Part shown: positions 17,491 to 25,005 of the stretch, piece after piece
Numbering within the stretch: the stretch's first letter is position 1
Layout of the letters: each line of letters starts with the position of its first letter
Assembly: GCA_944320555.1 (NCBI GenBank)
Contig: CALUHX010000028.1
Coordinates: 1-37,352 of the forward strand
Origin: an uncultured Butyricimonas sp.
Lineage (GTDB): Bacteria > Bacteroidota > Bacteroidia > Bacteroidales > Marinifilaceae
DNA length: 37,352 nucleotides
Reading direction: 5' to 3'
Translations under genes and position numbers: made by a program
Notes under the pieces: model-generated
Databases searched by the model: none
Told to the model about the DNA's origin: nothing
What the model saw: the letters and a program-made list of their open reading frames with translations, nothing else

Positions 17491-17519
17491 AAAAAGAGGC
17501 TGCCTCGGCAGACAACCTC
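17491..17519 (-). terminator. Terminator between rpoZ and coaBC
   Basis: GAGG, a 4-nt bulge and CTGCC pair with GGCAG and CCTC, followed by TTTTTAATTTTT on the minus strand. It would attenuate transcription into coaBC. Confidence 0.75.
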
Positions 17520-17541
17520 CCGCTTATCTTTACAAACAGAG

Positions 17542-17898
17542 TTATTCCTCCTCTTCGTCCTCCACCATTTCCCCCTTCTCCTTGGCCGGATTACGGAAAT
17601 AAATCTGATCGTCCAAAAACTCCTGGGTAGCAATCAACACCGGCTTGGGCAAGCGCTCGTAATATTTGGAAATCTCTATCTGTTCACGATTCTCGAATAT
17701 CTCCTCCAAATTATCCGCGTACGAAGCAAATTCCTGCAATTTCCTGCTTAGCTCCTCTTTCATCTCAACCGAAATCTGGTTAGCCCTCTTACCGATAATC
17801 GCGACGGCCTCATAAATGTTGTCAGCCTTGGCTGCTATGATAGCCGGATTTCTCGTAATCGTGTTGTTCGGCGCCTTTACTTTCTTAAAATCTACCAT
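17542..17898 (-). CDS. rpoZ: DNA-directed RNA polymerase omega subunit (Bacteroidetes Rpb6-like)
   Basis: A 118-residue protein matching the Bacteroidetes form of omega. NTITRNPAIIAAKADNIYEAVAIIGKRANQIS is the omega/Rpb6 helical core that latches the beta' C-terminus, and the tail is acidic (EDEEEE). It helps assemble RNA polymerase. The bamD-rpoZ-coaBC order is common in this phylum. It starts 33 nt after the bamD stop. Confidence 0.9.
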   Translation of the reverse strand: MVDFKKVKAPNNTITRNPAIIAAKADNIYEAVAIIGKRANQISVEMKEELSRKLQEFASYADNLEEIFENREQIEISKYYERLPKPVLIATQEFLDDQIYFRNPAKEKGEMVEDEEEE

Positions 17899-17931
17899 GG
17901 TTAATTTGAATATTTATATAATGTTATCTGT

Positions 17932-18741
17932 TTATTCCTCATCGTCAACATCAAACTGTTTCAGATACTCGCTGATATCCCCGTATTTCCGATTCATCTC
18001 CTCGGCAAAACGGCTCTCCGGATATTCCTCCATGAAATAATAATATTCCTCCGCCGCCGCGTTATAACGCTCGTACTTCTTGTCCTCCACGCTGTTCACA
18101 GCCATCTCATACTTCGAGTTAAACAGCATGTACATGATTTCCTCCCGGTAACGGGAACCCGGATAATCCTTCAAACAATTTTCAAGACTGACCACGGCCG
18201 CCTTATACCGCTCCCGCAAATAATAATTCCTTGCGCTCAAATAATCCTTGTACGACAACTTGTCCCGCATGGCGTCCAAATACTCGTTGATTTGCTCTTT
18301 CCGGTCGCTGTTCGGATAACGGCTCAAATACAACTGGAAATCCTGAATGGCCCTCTCCGTCACAGTCTGGTCCAACCGAGCCTTCGGGGATGCCATATAA
18401 TTGCAATACCCGATCATATAAAGACACTCCTCCAAATAAGAACTTTCCGGATAAGTGGACACGAATTGCTTGAACAATTCCGCGGCATACTCGTAATCCT
18501 TTTGGTTATAAGCACAGAAAGCCCGGTAATAAGCGATTGTCTGCGCCTTGCTCGTCCCTGTGAACACCATGCGGATACCGTCGAATATCGATGACGCCCG
18601 CATGTAGTCGCCATAATTGTAATACTCTATCGCCTTTTTATACATAGCCTGGTAATCACCGCTTTTCATGAGTTTTTGATACTCACTGCAAGAACTCATC
18701 ACCACGACTGCCAACAGAAATCCTATAAAATTCTTCATCAT
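17932..18741 (-). CDS. bamD: Outer membrane protein assembly factor BamD (lipoprotein)
   Basis: A 269-residue lipoprotein. The signal peptide FIGFLLAVVVMSSC ends at a lipobox Cys, so the mature protein is anchored to the outer membrane facing the periplasm. The body is a string of TPR-like helices (GDYQAMYKKAIEYY, YAAELFKQFVSTYPESSYLE, AIQDFQLYLSRYPNSDRKEQ), as in BamD, which works with BamA to fold outer membrane proteins. I start at the ATG pair at 18741, since 18 nt further upstream would place charged residues before the signal peptide and lie close to the promoter. Confidence 0.93.
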   Translation of the reverse strand: MMKNFIGFLLAVVVMSSCSEYQKLMKSGDYQAMYKKAIEYYNYGDYMRASSIFDGIRMVFTGTSKAQTIAYYRAFCAYNQKDYEYAAELFKQFVSTYPESSYLEECLYMIGYCNYMASPKARLDQTVTERAIQDFQLYLSRYPNSDRKEQINEYLDAMRDKLSYKDYLSARNYYLRERYKAAVVSLENCLKDYPGSRYREEIMYMLFNSKYEMAVNSVEDKKYERYNAAAEEYYYFMEEYPESRFAEEMNRKYGDISEYLKQFDVDDEE

Positions 18742-18763
18742 AACATGCCTTTTTTGCATCAGG

Positions 18764-18794
18764 CAAAGATACAGTTAAAAAACAAAACTACAAA
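18764..18794 (-). promoter_or_regulatory. Bacteroidetes-type promoter of bamD-rpoZ
   Basis: On the minus strand TTTG (18791-18794) and TATCTTTG (18764-18771) are exactly 19 nt apart, about 23 nt before the bamD ATG. Confidence 0.8.
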
Positions 18795-18849
18795 CCTCCG
18801 GCCCGATTTTTCACATTTTTCACGGCAACAGTTGATGGAATAGACAATT

Positions 18850-18985
18850 ATACCCCTCCGGCGGCTTTGCCGCCACCTTCCCTATTGGGGGAGGTGTTGC
18901 GGAACAATGAGATTCAGTCAAATAACTTTGCTTCGCAAACTCTTCCCCTAAAGTAAGGGAAGTACCCCGAAGGGGGTAGGGGTAT
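18850..18985. repeat. MITE-like palindromic repeat, copy 2
   Basis: A 136-bp imperfect inverted repeat. The left end ATACCCC and right end GGGGTAT are flush. Each arm carries its own small hairpin (CTTCCC/GGGGAGG on the left, CTTCCCCT/AGGGAAG on the right), and the left arm adds a GGCGGC-TTT-GCCGCC stem. It shares outer sequence, the TTGCGGAA-AATGA motif and the right-arm CCGAAGGGG block with copy 1. It occupies the middle of the 308-nt gap between bamD and the DUF6266 gene, which otherwise holds only the bamD promoter. Confidence 0.75.
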
Positions 18986-19049
18986 GAAAATCACATTTCG
19001 ACACCCCCAAACGGCGGGAAGCGAATTTCCGCCTCCCGCTGTTCTCCCT

Positions 19050-19682
19050 TCACTCAATCGTCAAATACGTGCTGTCCGACACGATTTTCCCATTTTTCGA
19101 CGTGGCGAAGCAATAGGCATGCACATTCTCTTTCGTCCATCCCCGGGGAAGATTGGTCATCGTGTTACCGCCCTCGCCCCTCGTTTTCAAGGCGACAACC
19201 CTCACCTGCAACAACTCCGACTCGAACAACACCCCGTACACCTTGTCACTCGCCATCTCAAAACCGCTCTCTTCTTCCAACGTCCCTTGCGTGAATGTGA
19301 ACGAGTTTCCCTCACTGTCGAAACTCACCGTCACATCGGGCGAATACAAAATTCCTGACGACACTTTCATCACCGTGTAGTCTAACGTCGCCACATAATC
19401 CCCGGACACTTCCACCAACTTCAAATTCATCTGTACGAAAGCGTTCGAAGTGGTCCCGTTGCCAATCCCCACGAACCCCAATCGCACCACGGGCAGCAAT
19501 CGTCTCGACAATTGAATCAGCAACCCCATCTTCGCCCGTTGCTCCAAAATCTCCGGAGTCGGATTGTCTTTCCTCGACATGATTTTCGCCCGGGCGATAT
19601 TCTCGCCCCGCAACACGCACGTCGTCACGTTTCCCAAAGAGTTCACCACTCTTCCCAACATGTAAGAATTAAATTTTGCCAT
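19050..19682 (-). CDS. DUF6266 family protein (second copy)
   Basis: A 210-residue protein of unknown function. The N-terminus has the DUF6266 pattern of a short Gly-containing stretch (LGRVVNSLGNVTTCVLRG), then a helical segment with Pro-Thr and Gln-Arg (NPTPEILEQRAKMGLL), followed by a beta-rich C-terminal half ending in a segment with paired aromatic and Thr residues. No signal peptide or membrane segment is visible. It is the last gene of a unit of four that includes a holin and an amidase, 48 nt after the amidase. The paralogue at 20662-21288 opens the same unit. A hairpin at 19014-19039 without a U-tract lies downstream. Confidence 0.75.
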   Translation of the reverse strand: MAKFNSYMLGRVVNSLGNVTTCVLRGENIARAKIMSRKDNPTPEILEQRAKMGLLIQLSRRLLPVVRLGFVGIGNGTTSNAFVQMNLKLVEVSGDYVATLDYTVMKVSSGILYSPDVTVSFDSEGNSFTFTQGTLEEESGFEMASDKVYGVLFESELLQVRVVALKTRGEGGNTMTNLPRGWTKENVHAYCFATSKNGKIVSDSTYLTIE

Positions 19683-19730
19683 AACACTAAATTAAATGGT
19701 TAAAAATAAATGAATTAAAAACGCTGTCTC

Positions 19731-20285
19731 TCAAAACGGCAATGCGGGTCCCGGATCCTGTTTCCTCGACGTCACGTCCGAATGTCCCACCACGCTCCGG
19801 ATGGGATACGCCTTCCCCAACAACTGGCACAATTCCTGCAACACGGCCACTTGCCGGCTCGTGTACCGGTGCCAATACGTCTCCTCTTCCCCGTCCCTGC
19901 ACACATACACCTCGCCCTCGGGCACCTCCACGCCGCACTCCGCCACGAACCGCTCTCCCACCTTGCGCAACCGTCCCAGATTGTCCAGCTCGATGCCTAT
20001 CGAATACCGGTTCAGCCCGCTTCTCCCTTCATAACTGCTCTCCCCCGCATGCCACGCCTGCGTGTCGAACGCCACCAACTGTATCACCTCGCCCCGCCGG
20101 CCTATCACCACGTGCGCGGAAGCCTTCACGTCCGGCCTTGCCAGATAAAATGCCGCTCCAGCCGCGCTCGCTCCCGCCGTGTAATGCAACACAATCATGT
20201 CCGGCCCCTCGATTCTCTCCTTGTTTTTCGGGCATGGCAAACACACCACCCCTTTTCCTGTCAACCAATGATTCAAAATTTCCAT
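19731..20285 (-). CDS. N-acetylmuramoyl-L-alanine amidase (amidase_2/PGRP fold)
   Basis: A 184-residue zinc amidase that cuts the bond between MurNAc and L-Ala in peptidoglycan. The expected ligands are present: H34 in VLHYTAG, H168 in GHSDV and D177 in KQDPGP, with catalytic-type K175 in the position of the T7 lysozyme Lys. The protein lacks a signal peptide, as endolysins do, and lies immediately after a holin-like gene, so the pair has the form of a phage lysis cassette. No other phage genes are seen nearby. Confidence 0.92.
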   Translation of the reverse strand: MEILNHWLTGKGVVCLPCPKNKERIEGPDMIVLHYTAGASAAGAAFYLARPDVKASAHVVIGRRGEVIQLVAFDTQAWHAGESSYEGRSGLNRYSIGIELDNLGRLRKVGERFVAECGVEVPEGEVYVCRDGEEETYWHRYTSRQVAVLQELCQLLGKAYPIRSVVGHSDVTSRKQDPGPALPF

Positions 20286-20323
20286 AATTTCCTATCTTTA
20301 AAAATTAAACCTGAATGTCTCGC

Positions 20324-20665
20324 TCAATACGCCCTGAATTTCCCGATAATATACCCGCCCATCCCGATTTCCAACAAATCCCAGAACCTCGACGAGTCCG
20401 CCAAAATCGGCAAATCCACAAACGCGCCCACCACGATGATTACTGCGAACGCCAACATCAACACCGGCCGCCACGAACGCTGCAGCCAATTCCCCTTCGC
20501 CTCCTCCCTCAACACGGCCGCCTGCTCCTCCACGAACCGGTCTTCCAACTCCATCATCAACTTCGTCAATTCCGCCTCCAACTCCCGCTTCTCCCTCGCC
20601 GGCAAAGTGAACTTCCCGACCAAATCCCCGATAGCCTGCGCTATGTTCACAATCGGCCCCTTCAT
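20324..20665 (-). CDS. Holin-like protein of the GTA 3-TM type
   Basis: A 113-residue protein. The N-terminal amphipathic part (IAQAIGDLVGKFTLPAREKRELEAEL) leads into a charged coiled coil, then NWLQRSWRPVLMLAFAVIIV and further hydrophobic segments. This is the layout of PF11351, the holin of three transmembrane segments found in phages and gene transfer agents, in which W-x-x-R-WRP precedes the membrane part. I start at ATG 20665, which overlaps the preceding DUF6266 stop by 4 nt (ATGA); the frame is open 19 codons further upstream inside that gene. It would form pores that release the amidase encoded 38 nt downstream. Confidence 0.75.
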   Translation of the reverse strand: MKGPIVNIAQAIGDLVGKFTLPAREKRELEAELTKLMMELEDRFVEEQAAVLREEAKGNWLQRSWRPVLMLAFAVIIVVGAFVDLPILADSSRFWDLLEIGMGGYIIGKFRAY

Positions 20666-21288
20666 ACGGCGACGTGTTGAGTCCGTGAATATCCCCTCCC
20701 GTCCGGCGATACGAAACAGCAATACAAATGCGCCTTCCTTCCCTCCATATTGTCCAAGCTAAACCGGGCAAATCCGTCCTCCCTTGCGGCATCCACCCCT
20801 TTCACCTCCTCCGGGCTGAACATCCTGTTCTCCGCCACGGCGATGACCACCAACCGGTCCTCTCCCTCCTCCTCGTCCGTCATTGGCGAATTGTCCCACC
20901 ACAACTCAACCCGCCCCTCCTCAGTTCTCCTGCCTTCCAGACTGCCCACCCTCGCCCTTGTTCCTGCCGAGAACTGCAACAACCCCAAATCCGTGATTTC
21001 CCCGTCCTCCGTCAGCACCTTCAAATTCTCTTTCAAGAAAAAATTATAACCGCTCCACTCCCCGCAATCCCTTGCCGCCCCGTTCAACACCCGCCTTACC
21101 CCTTCGGGCAATTGCTGGTAAAACCGGATTGCCACCTTCCACCTCCTTCTCATAGTCTCTTGCATCCTCGAGGCGGGAGACTTGATTTTTTCCACGTTCC
21201 GCCTCACATAACTCGTCTTTCCTCTTTTGCACACCACCAGTTCCCCCACCTGTCCTCTCATGTCCAATACATTTTCAATCAATGCCAT
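20662..21288 (-). CDS. DUF6266 family protein (first copy)
   Basis: A 208-residue paralogue of the protein at 19050-19682, with low pairwise identity. The N-terminus keeps the family pattern (DMRGQVGELVVCKRGKTSYVRR), followed by a helical block with many Arg and a YNFFLKEN motif (a usual DUF6266 feature near residue 83), then a beta-rich C-terminal half. It is the first gene behind a promoter at 21349-21380, and its stop overlaps the holin start. The coupling shows that DUF6266 belongs to the same unit as the lysis-type genes. The function is unknown. Confidence 0.75.
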   Translation of the reverse strand: MALIENVLDMRGQVGELVVCKRGKTSYVRRNVEKIKSPASRMQETMRRRWKVAIRFYQQLPEGVRRVLNGAARDCGEWSGYNFFLKENLKVLTEDGEITDLGLLQFSAGTRARVGSLEGRRTEEGRVELWWDNSPMTDEEEGEDRLVVIAVAENRMFSPEEVKGVDAAREDGFARFSLDNMEGRKAHLYCCFVSPDGRGYSRTQHVAV

Positions 21289-21348
21289 AATGCTTCATTT
21301 TTTTATTAACGACTAATTTTCCGAAACCCCTCCTTGAGTTTCACGTTG

Positions 21349-21380
21349 CGAAGATACACGCCCCGGCAACCTCTGCCAAT
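21349..21380 (-). promoter_or_regulatory. Probable promoter of the DUF6266-holin-amidase unit
   Basis: On the minus strand ATTG (21377-21380) and TATCTTCG (21349-21356), each one mismatch from consensus, are 20 nt apart. The leader would be about 55 nt. Confidence 0.5.
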
Positions 21381-21433
21381 CACATCTCTCCCACATGACT
21401 GTTTTTCTCCACAACAGACTAATAGCCACAAAT

Positions 21434-21464
21434 ATAAAAATCGTGGAACGAGTACCATTCCACG
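21434..21464 (-). terminator. Terminator downstream of the RteC-like gene
   Basis: A stem CGTGGAA/TTCCACG with a 9-nt loop is followed on the minus strand by ATTTTTAT, 27 nt after the RteC-like stop. It separates this gene from the DUF6266 unit. Confidence 0.75.
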
Positions 21465-21490
21465 ACCTTTGTGACACATTTTGTCCCTCG

Positions 21491-22119
21491 TCACCGGTTC
21501 ACTCTCTCCGCTTCCTCCTCCAGAACCTTTTTCAATTGTTCCAGAAACACGGTCACCATCTTCTTCCGCATAAAAATATTCCGCTTCAGACTGCTGTAAT
21601 TCGACAAGTCTACCCCAAACCATCGTTCTCCCCATCTCACCACGTCCGCCAGTCCCGCAGGCTCACCGATTGGCAAATACAACACCTTCGCCAGATACAA
21701 CCCCACCAGCAACTCCATCACCGCCATCTTCACATTCTCCCGGTTGCCCACCCACACCAACTCGGGCGGAGCGGTCTTCTCCGGTTTTGTCTCGAACCAT
21801 TCCGGATGTTCCGCATGTTCCCTTGTCAACTGGAGTTCCACCTCCACCAACTTCTGCGCCTTGTCCATGGCCGAAAAAAAATTCTCCCTTGCTCTTCCTC
21901 CATGCTCGCCTTATCTTGACACCCCACCCAATAATTCAATCGTTTTCCCAACTCTTCCAAAAAACGGGAAGCCTCCAGATAACCCGCATGATTCTCCAAT
22001 GCGCGCCGGACAGTCTCCACAAACTCGCAAGCCATTCTATCTACTTCCGCTACAGTCAATTCCTTCCACGTTTTTTCTCTGAGGCACGTGAACAAGCCCG
22101 TCTTTTCAACATGTTCCAT
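21491..22119 (-). pseudogene. RteC-like protein, split by a frameshift at T8
   Basis: Two overlapping frames make one protein. The first begins MEHVEKTGLF at 22119 and ends at 21826 in an abnormal Arg/Trp-rich tail; the second runs to 21491. They join if one T is added to a run of eight T (21874-21881), giving a 209-residue product with GRIFFSAMDKAQK at the junction. The C-terminal part (WVGNRENVKMAVMELLVGLY, then RWFGVDLSNYSSLKRNIFMRKK) resembles the C-terminal RteC domain found in Bacteroides mobile element regulators and in small chromosomal proteins. The frameshift could be a true mutation, a phase-variable tract, transcriptional slippage or a sequencing error. The remainder of both frames looks intact. 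Confidence 0.65.
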
Positions 22120-22143
22120 TAAATAAGAATTTTATGTTTAAAC

Positions 22144-22184
22144 AAAAAGCCCCGGAAGCAGCCTCTCAAAATGGCTCTCCCGGG
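22144..22184 (-). terminator. Terminator downstream of pglE
   Basis: CCCGG/CCGGG and AGCC/GGCT form an interrupted stem on the minus strand, followed by GCTTTTTG. It closes the polysaccharide operon. Confidence 0.6.
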
Positions 22185-22223
22185 ACCATTAACTAAATAT
22201 CCTATGCTTATTTCGTGTCTACC

Positions 22224-23378
22224 TCATCTCCCCGCCAACTTCCTAACCACCGCCACCACCCGCTCCAAATCCTCCTCCCTCAGCGTCGGGCCCGAAGGCA
22301 AGCACAAACCCTTCTCAAACAGCCGCTCGCTCGTACCGTTCCCATAGAACGGAGCGTCCTTGAAAACTGGCTGCAGGTGCATCGGCTTCCACAACGGACG
22401 GCTCTCGATGTTCTCTTCCTCCAAAGCCAACCGCAAGTCCTCCCTCGTGAAGCCAGCCCCGCCCGGATCCACCGTCACGCACGTCAGCCAGTAGTTCGAG
22501 GCGTAATCTCCGCCCCCGGGCTGCCCCTTCACCTCCACTCCCGGAACTCCCCCCAGCAGCTCCGCATACCGGGCGTGGTTCTCCCTCCGACGCCACACGT
22601 GCTCGTCCAAAACGAACATCTGGCCCCTCCCGATGCCGGCGCAGATGTTGCTCATCCGGTAGTTGTACCCTATCCTCTCGTGCTGGTAATGAGGGGCCGA
22701 CTCCCTCGCCTGCGTCGCGTAAAACATCGCCCGTTTCGCCATCGCCTCCGTGCGGCAGACCAACGCCCCGCCGCCCGACGTCGTGATCACCTTGTTCCCG
22801 TTGAACGACAAACCGGCAAACTCACCGAACGTTCCGCACTTCCGCCCCTTGTAGGCAGACCCCAAAGCCTCCGCGGAGTCCTCCAAAACCGGTATCCCGT
22901 AGCGGCCCGCCACCTCCAGTATCTCCCCTATCCGTCCCGGCATCCCGTAAAGCCACACAGGAACTATCGCCTTCGGCAAACGGCCCGTCTTCCGCAACCG
23001 GTCCTTGATGGCCTCCTCCAACAACACCGGGTCCATGTCCCACGTCCCCTCCTCGCTGTCCACGAAAACCGGCGTCGCCCCCTGGTAAACTATCGGGTTC
23101 GCCGAGGCCGAAAACGTGAAGCTCTGGCAGACCACCTCGTCCCCCCGCTCCACGCCTAACAACAGCAGCCCCAGGTGCAACGCCGCCGTCCCCGAGCTCA
23201 AAGCCACCACGTGGCGCTCCTCCCCGCTCTCTCCCGTCAAATAATCCTCCAACGCCTTCTCGAAGGCGTCTACGTTCGGCCCGAGAGGCACCACCCAGTT
23301 CGTCTCGAATGCCTCACGGATAAACTCCTGCTCACGCCCGCCCATGTGGGCAAGCGAAAGCCATATCCTTTCTCTCAT
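22224..23378 (-). CDS. pglE: PglE-like UDP-4-amino-sugar aminotransferase (DegT/DnrJ/EryC1/StrS)
   Basis: A 384-residue PLP enzyme. SSGTAALHLGLLLLG and the Schiff-base Lys K196 in SFNGNKVITTSGGG are present; the latter motif is characteristic of PglE/LegC-type enzymes that aminate UDP-4-keto-6-deoxy-GlcNAc. Together with PglD and PglC it fits UDP-diNAc-bacillosamine synthesis and use. It is the last gene of the polysaccharide locus but is split from pglD by toxin-antitoxin genes. At about 60% GC (hand counts of two lines, 57% and 62%) it is far richer than the genes to its right. The PglF dehydratase that makes its substrate is not in the window. Confidence 0.88.
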   Translation of the reverse strand: MRERIWLSLAHMGGREQEFIREAFETNWVVPLGPNVDAFEKALEDYLTGESGEERHVVALSSGTAALHLGLLLLGVERGDEVVCQSFTFSASANPIVYQGATPVFVDSEEGTWDMDPVLLEEAIKDRLRKTGRLPKAIVPVWLYGMPGRIGEILEVAGRYGIPVLEDSAEALGSAYKGRKCGTFGEFAGLSFNGNKVITTSGGGALVCRTEAMAKRAMFYATQARESAPHYQHERIGYNYRMSNICAGIGRGQMFVLDEHVWRRRENHARYAELLGGVPGVEVKGQPGGGDYASNYWLTCVTVDPGGAGFTREDLRLALEEENIESRPLWKPMHLQPVFKDAPFYGNGTSERLFEKGLCLPSGPTLREEDLERVVAVVRKLAGR

Positions 23379-23473
23379 GTAAAATGTATTTTAAGTTCTA
23401 CTAAATAATCACGACAAACCATTCGCATGGAAAAATCCACACGGCCACAACGTCTTCGTCATCAACAATGACA

Positions 23474-23887
23474 TCACAAAAATCTATCTAAAAACTCCTT
23501 GGGAGTCAACGATTCAATATCCAAAAACTCAAAACCCTTTCTATCCCGGGTGATAATATAATCCATACCCTCTCTCTGTGCCGCAAAATATTGTGCGGAA
23601 TCCTCAAAATCGACATGCCGAGACGCAAGCACCCTATCTATGACTTCCTGCCCAATACCGATTACCCCCACGAATCGCCGTAAATAAACCAATGCGTCAA
23701 ATATCTTGTCTTTGGGAAAAGACTTACGGGCGATATACGCAATATTGATAAAAGTCAAATCCGACACCAACAACTCCACTCTTTTCTCTACAGCCAATTG
23801 GAATATCACTTCCACGTCATACACCCATGGCTCCCGGCGTTCGAGCAAATCCAACACCACATTCGTGTCAAGAAAAAGCCTGATCAT
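23474..23887 (-). CDS. PIN domain protein (VapC-like toxin)
   Basis: A 137-residue PIN domain. The first Asp is in LFLDTNVVLDLLERR, and the second acidic pair is in VDFEDSAQYFAA and ITRDRKGF, which together make the metal site of a VapC-type ribonuclease. It begins in the stop of the preceding small gene (ATGA overlap at 23884-23887), the usual antitoxin-first toxin-antitoxin layout. VapC enzymes cleave RNA, often initiator tRNA, when freed from their antitoxin. Confidence 0.87.
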   Translation of the reverse strand: MIRLFLDTNVVLDLLERREPWVYDVEVIFQLAVEKRVELLVSDLTFINIAYIARKSFPKDKIFDALVYLRRFVGVIGIGQEVIDRVLASRHVDFEDSAQYFAAQREGMDYIITRDRKGFEFLDIESLTPKEFLDRFL

Positions 23888-24147
23888 TCCATATACCTTG
23901 ATTGTAAATATTCCTGTTTACGCTCTTTCCAGTCCACACCGGAGTCCTCCGACGCCAATATCCCTGCCAACGCCCTCACCTCATCAGAAATAGGGACCTT
24001 ATTCGTCTTATCCACTTTCCTCGTCGAAATGAACCTCAACAAAAAACTCTCCACCACAACGGACAAATCAACACCTCTCACCTTAGCGACATCGAAAGCC
24101 GTCTGCAACGTCTGAGGGTCTATATGTAAAATCATGTTCCTTTCCAT
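23884..24147 (-). CDS. DUF6364-like antitoxin partner of VapC
   Basis: An 87-residue protein. The N-terminus (MILHIDPQTLQTAFDVAKVRGVD) has a beta strand and two helices in the style of ribbon-helix-helix proteins such as DUF6364, and the C-terminus (DSGVDWKERKQEYLQSRYME) is a charged tail of the type that wraps a PIN toxin. I start at ATG 24147; a GTG at 24165 would fall inside the promoter. The stop overlaps the toxin start by 4 nt. It probably represses its own promoter. Confidence 0.7.
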   Translation of the reverse strand: MERNMILHIDPQTLQTAFDVAKVRGVDLSVVVESFLLRFISTRKVDKTNKVPISDEVRALAGILASEDSGVDWKERKQEYLQSRYME

Positions 24148-24164
24148 AGCGTCTTTGTTTTTCA

Positions 24165-24195
24165 CAAAGATACGAATCCTTTTCGCAAAAACAAA
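24165..24195 (-). promoter_or_regulatory. Bacteroidetes-type promoter of the VapC module
   Basis: On the minus strand TTTG (24192-24195) and TATCTTTG (24165-24172) are exactly 19 nt apart. Transcription would start about 12 nt before the antitoxin ATG at 24147. Confidence 0.75.
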
Positions 24196-24285
24196 CTCAC
24201 ATTCCCCAAAATCAAAGTCAAACCTTTACCAAACAATCCTACACGACTTCCCGTAGGCCTCACCCCATTGCCCGGAACTGCTCTT

Positions 24286-24600
24286 TCATAAGACAATCCC
24301 TTCATTCACCACGTTCACATAAAAAGGCGTCTTGAACGGACGGTTCGTCCACTCCTTTTTCAACATCACGATCGGACTTATCTCCACCCCCGTCTTCAAC
24401 TCCAACTCGTAAAGCGGGAACGTCACCGCCTCCTCCCGTTCCAACGTCATCTTGTCCCCGTCCAACAATATCAACAAGTCAATATCACTGTCGGAACGGG
24501 CATCCCCCCGAGCCTCCGAACCGAACAATATCGTCTCGGCCGTCGGCGCAATCTCCTGAAGCAACGCCCGTATCCGCTCTATGACTTCTTCTCGTCTCAT
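24286..24600 (-). CDS. MNT-type minimal nucleotidyltransferase
   Basis: A 104-residue protein with the nucleotidyltransferase signature ILFGSEARGDARSDSDIDLL (about residues 24-43), in which the paired Asp bind metal. Such proteins are antitoxins of HEPN/MNT modules that modify and silence HEPN ribonucleases. No HEPN gene follows. The stop (TGA) overlaps an ATG that opens a frame of only nine codons, perhaps the broken start of a lost partner. The gene may be a solitary remnant. A TATTTTTG match lies upstream but no convincing -33. Confidence 0.85.
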   Translation of the reverse strand: MRREEVIERIRALLQEIAPTAETILFGSEARGDARSDSDIDLLILLDGDKMTLEREEAVTFPLYELELKTGVEISPIVMLKKEWTNRPFKTPFYVNVVNEGIVL

Positions 24601-24714
24601 TGTCTAATCTCCTTTCAACCACACAAAAATAAGATTTTTTTTCCTCTCCACAGTCTTTCCACTCTAAAAATCACCCGTCTCCTCCAAACAATTTCGCAAC
24701 ATAACTTCAAGAGC

Positions 24715-25005
24715 CTACGGATTCCGTCTCGTGCCCCAATCCGCCATGATATATATTTTCCTCTCACAAATCAAGTAATACACTTTTATACGTGTGTCCA
24801 CAATCATGCGGTGCACCTCAAACCTCTCCAATCCCGCAATCTCCCATTTCCTGCCCAAACAAGGAAGTCGCTCCAGCAAAAGGGCGTCATGACAAATACT
24901 GTCCCGCACTTTCAACGCCACCGTGCTATTCCATTGTCGGACAATGAACGCTATCATATCCCGCAAAGAATCCTGTGCGAATTTAGTCCAGCTCCGCCCA
25001 ACCAC
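24715..25005 (-). CDS. RelE/ParE family toxin-like protein, no antitoxin seen
   Basis: A 96-residue ParE/RelE fold: WTKFAQDSLRDMIAFIVRQW, ALKVRDSICHDALLLERLP, FEVHRMIVDTRIKVYYLICE and a C-terminal ADWGTRRNP (the family ending DxxxxRRNP is conserved). The frame has no ATG; the only plausible start is GTG 25005, and a stop codon lies seven codons further upstream. The 60 nt before it contains no antitoxin, since pglD ends at 25066. The usual partner would be a small antitoxin encoded directly upstream. It may be an orphan or decayed toxin. Confidence 0.75.
   Translation of the reverse strand: MVGRSWTKFAQDSLRDMIAFIVRQWNSTVALKVRDSICHDALLLERLPCLGRKWEIAGLERFEVHRMIVDTRIKVYYLICERKIYIMADWGTRRNP

Noticed and set aside
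19014-19039. GC-rich hairpin after the second DUF6266 gene as a terminator
   Set aside because: A stem is present but no U-tract follows on the minus strand, so I do not list it as a terminator.
22215-23159. Plus-strand 314-codon Arg/Pro-rich ORF opposite pglE
   Set aside because: Antisense shadow caused by high GC at pglE codon positions; PglE K196 and other motifs support the minus strand.
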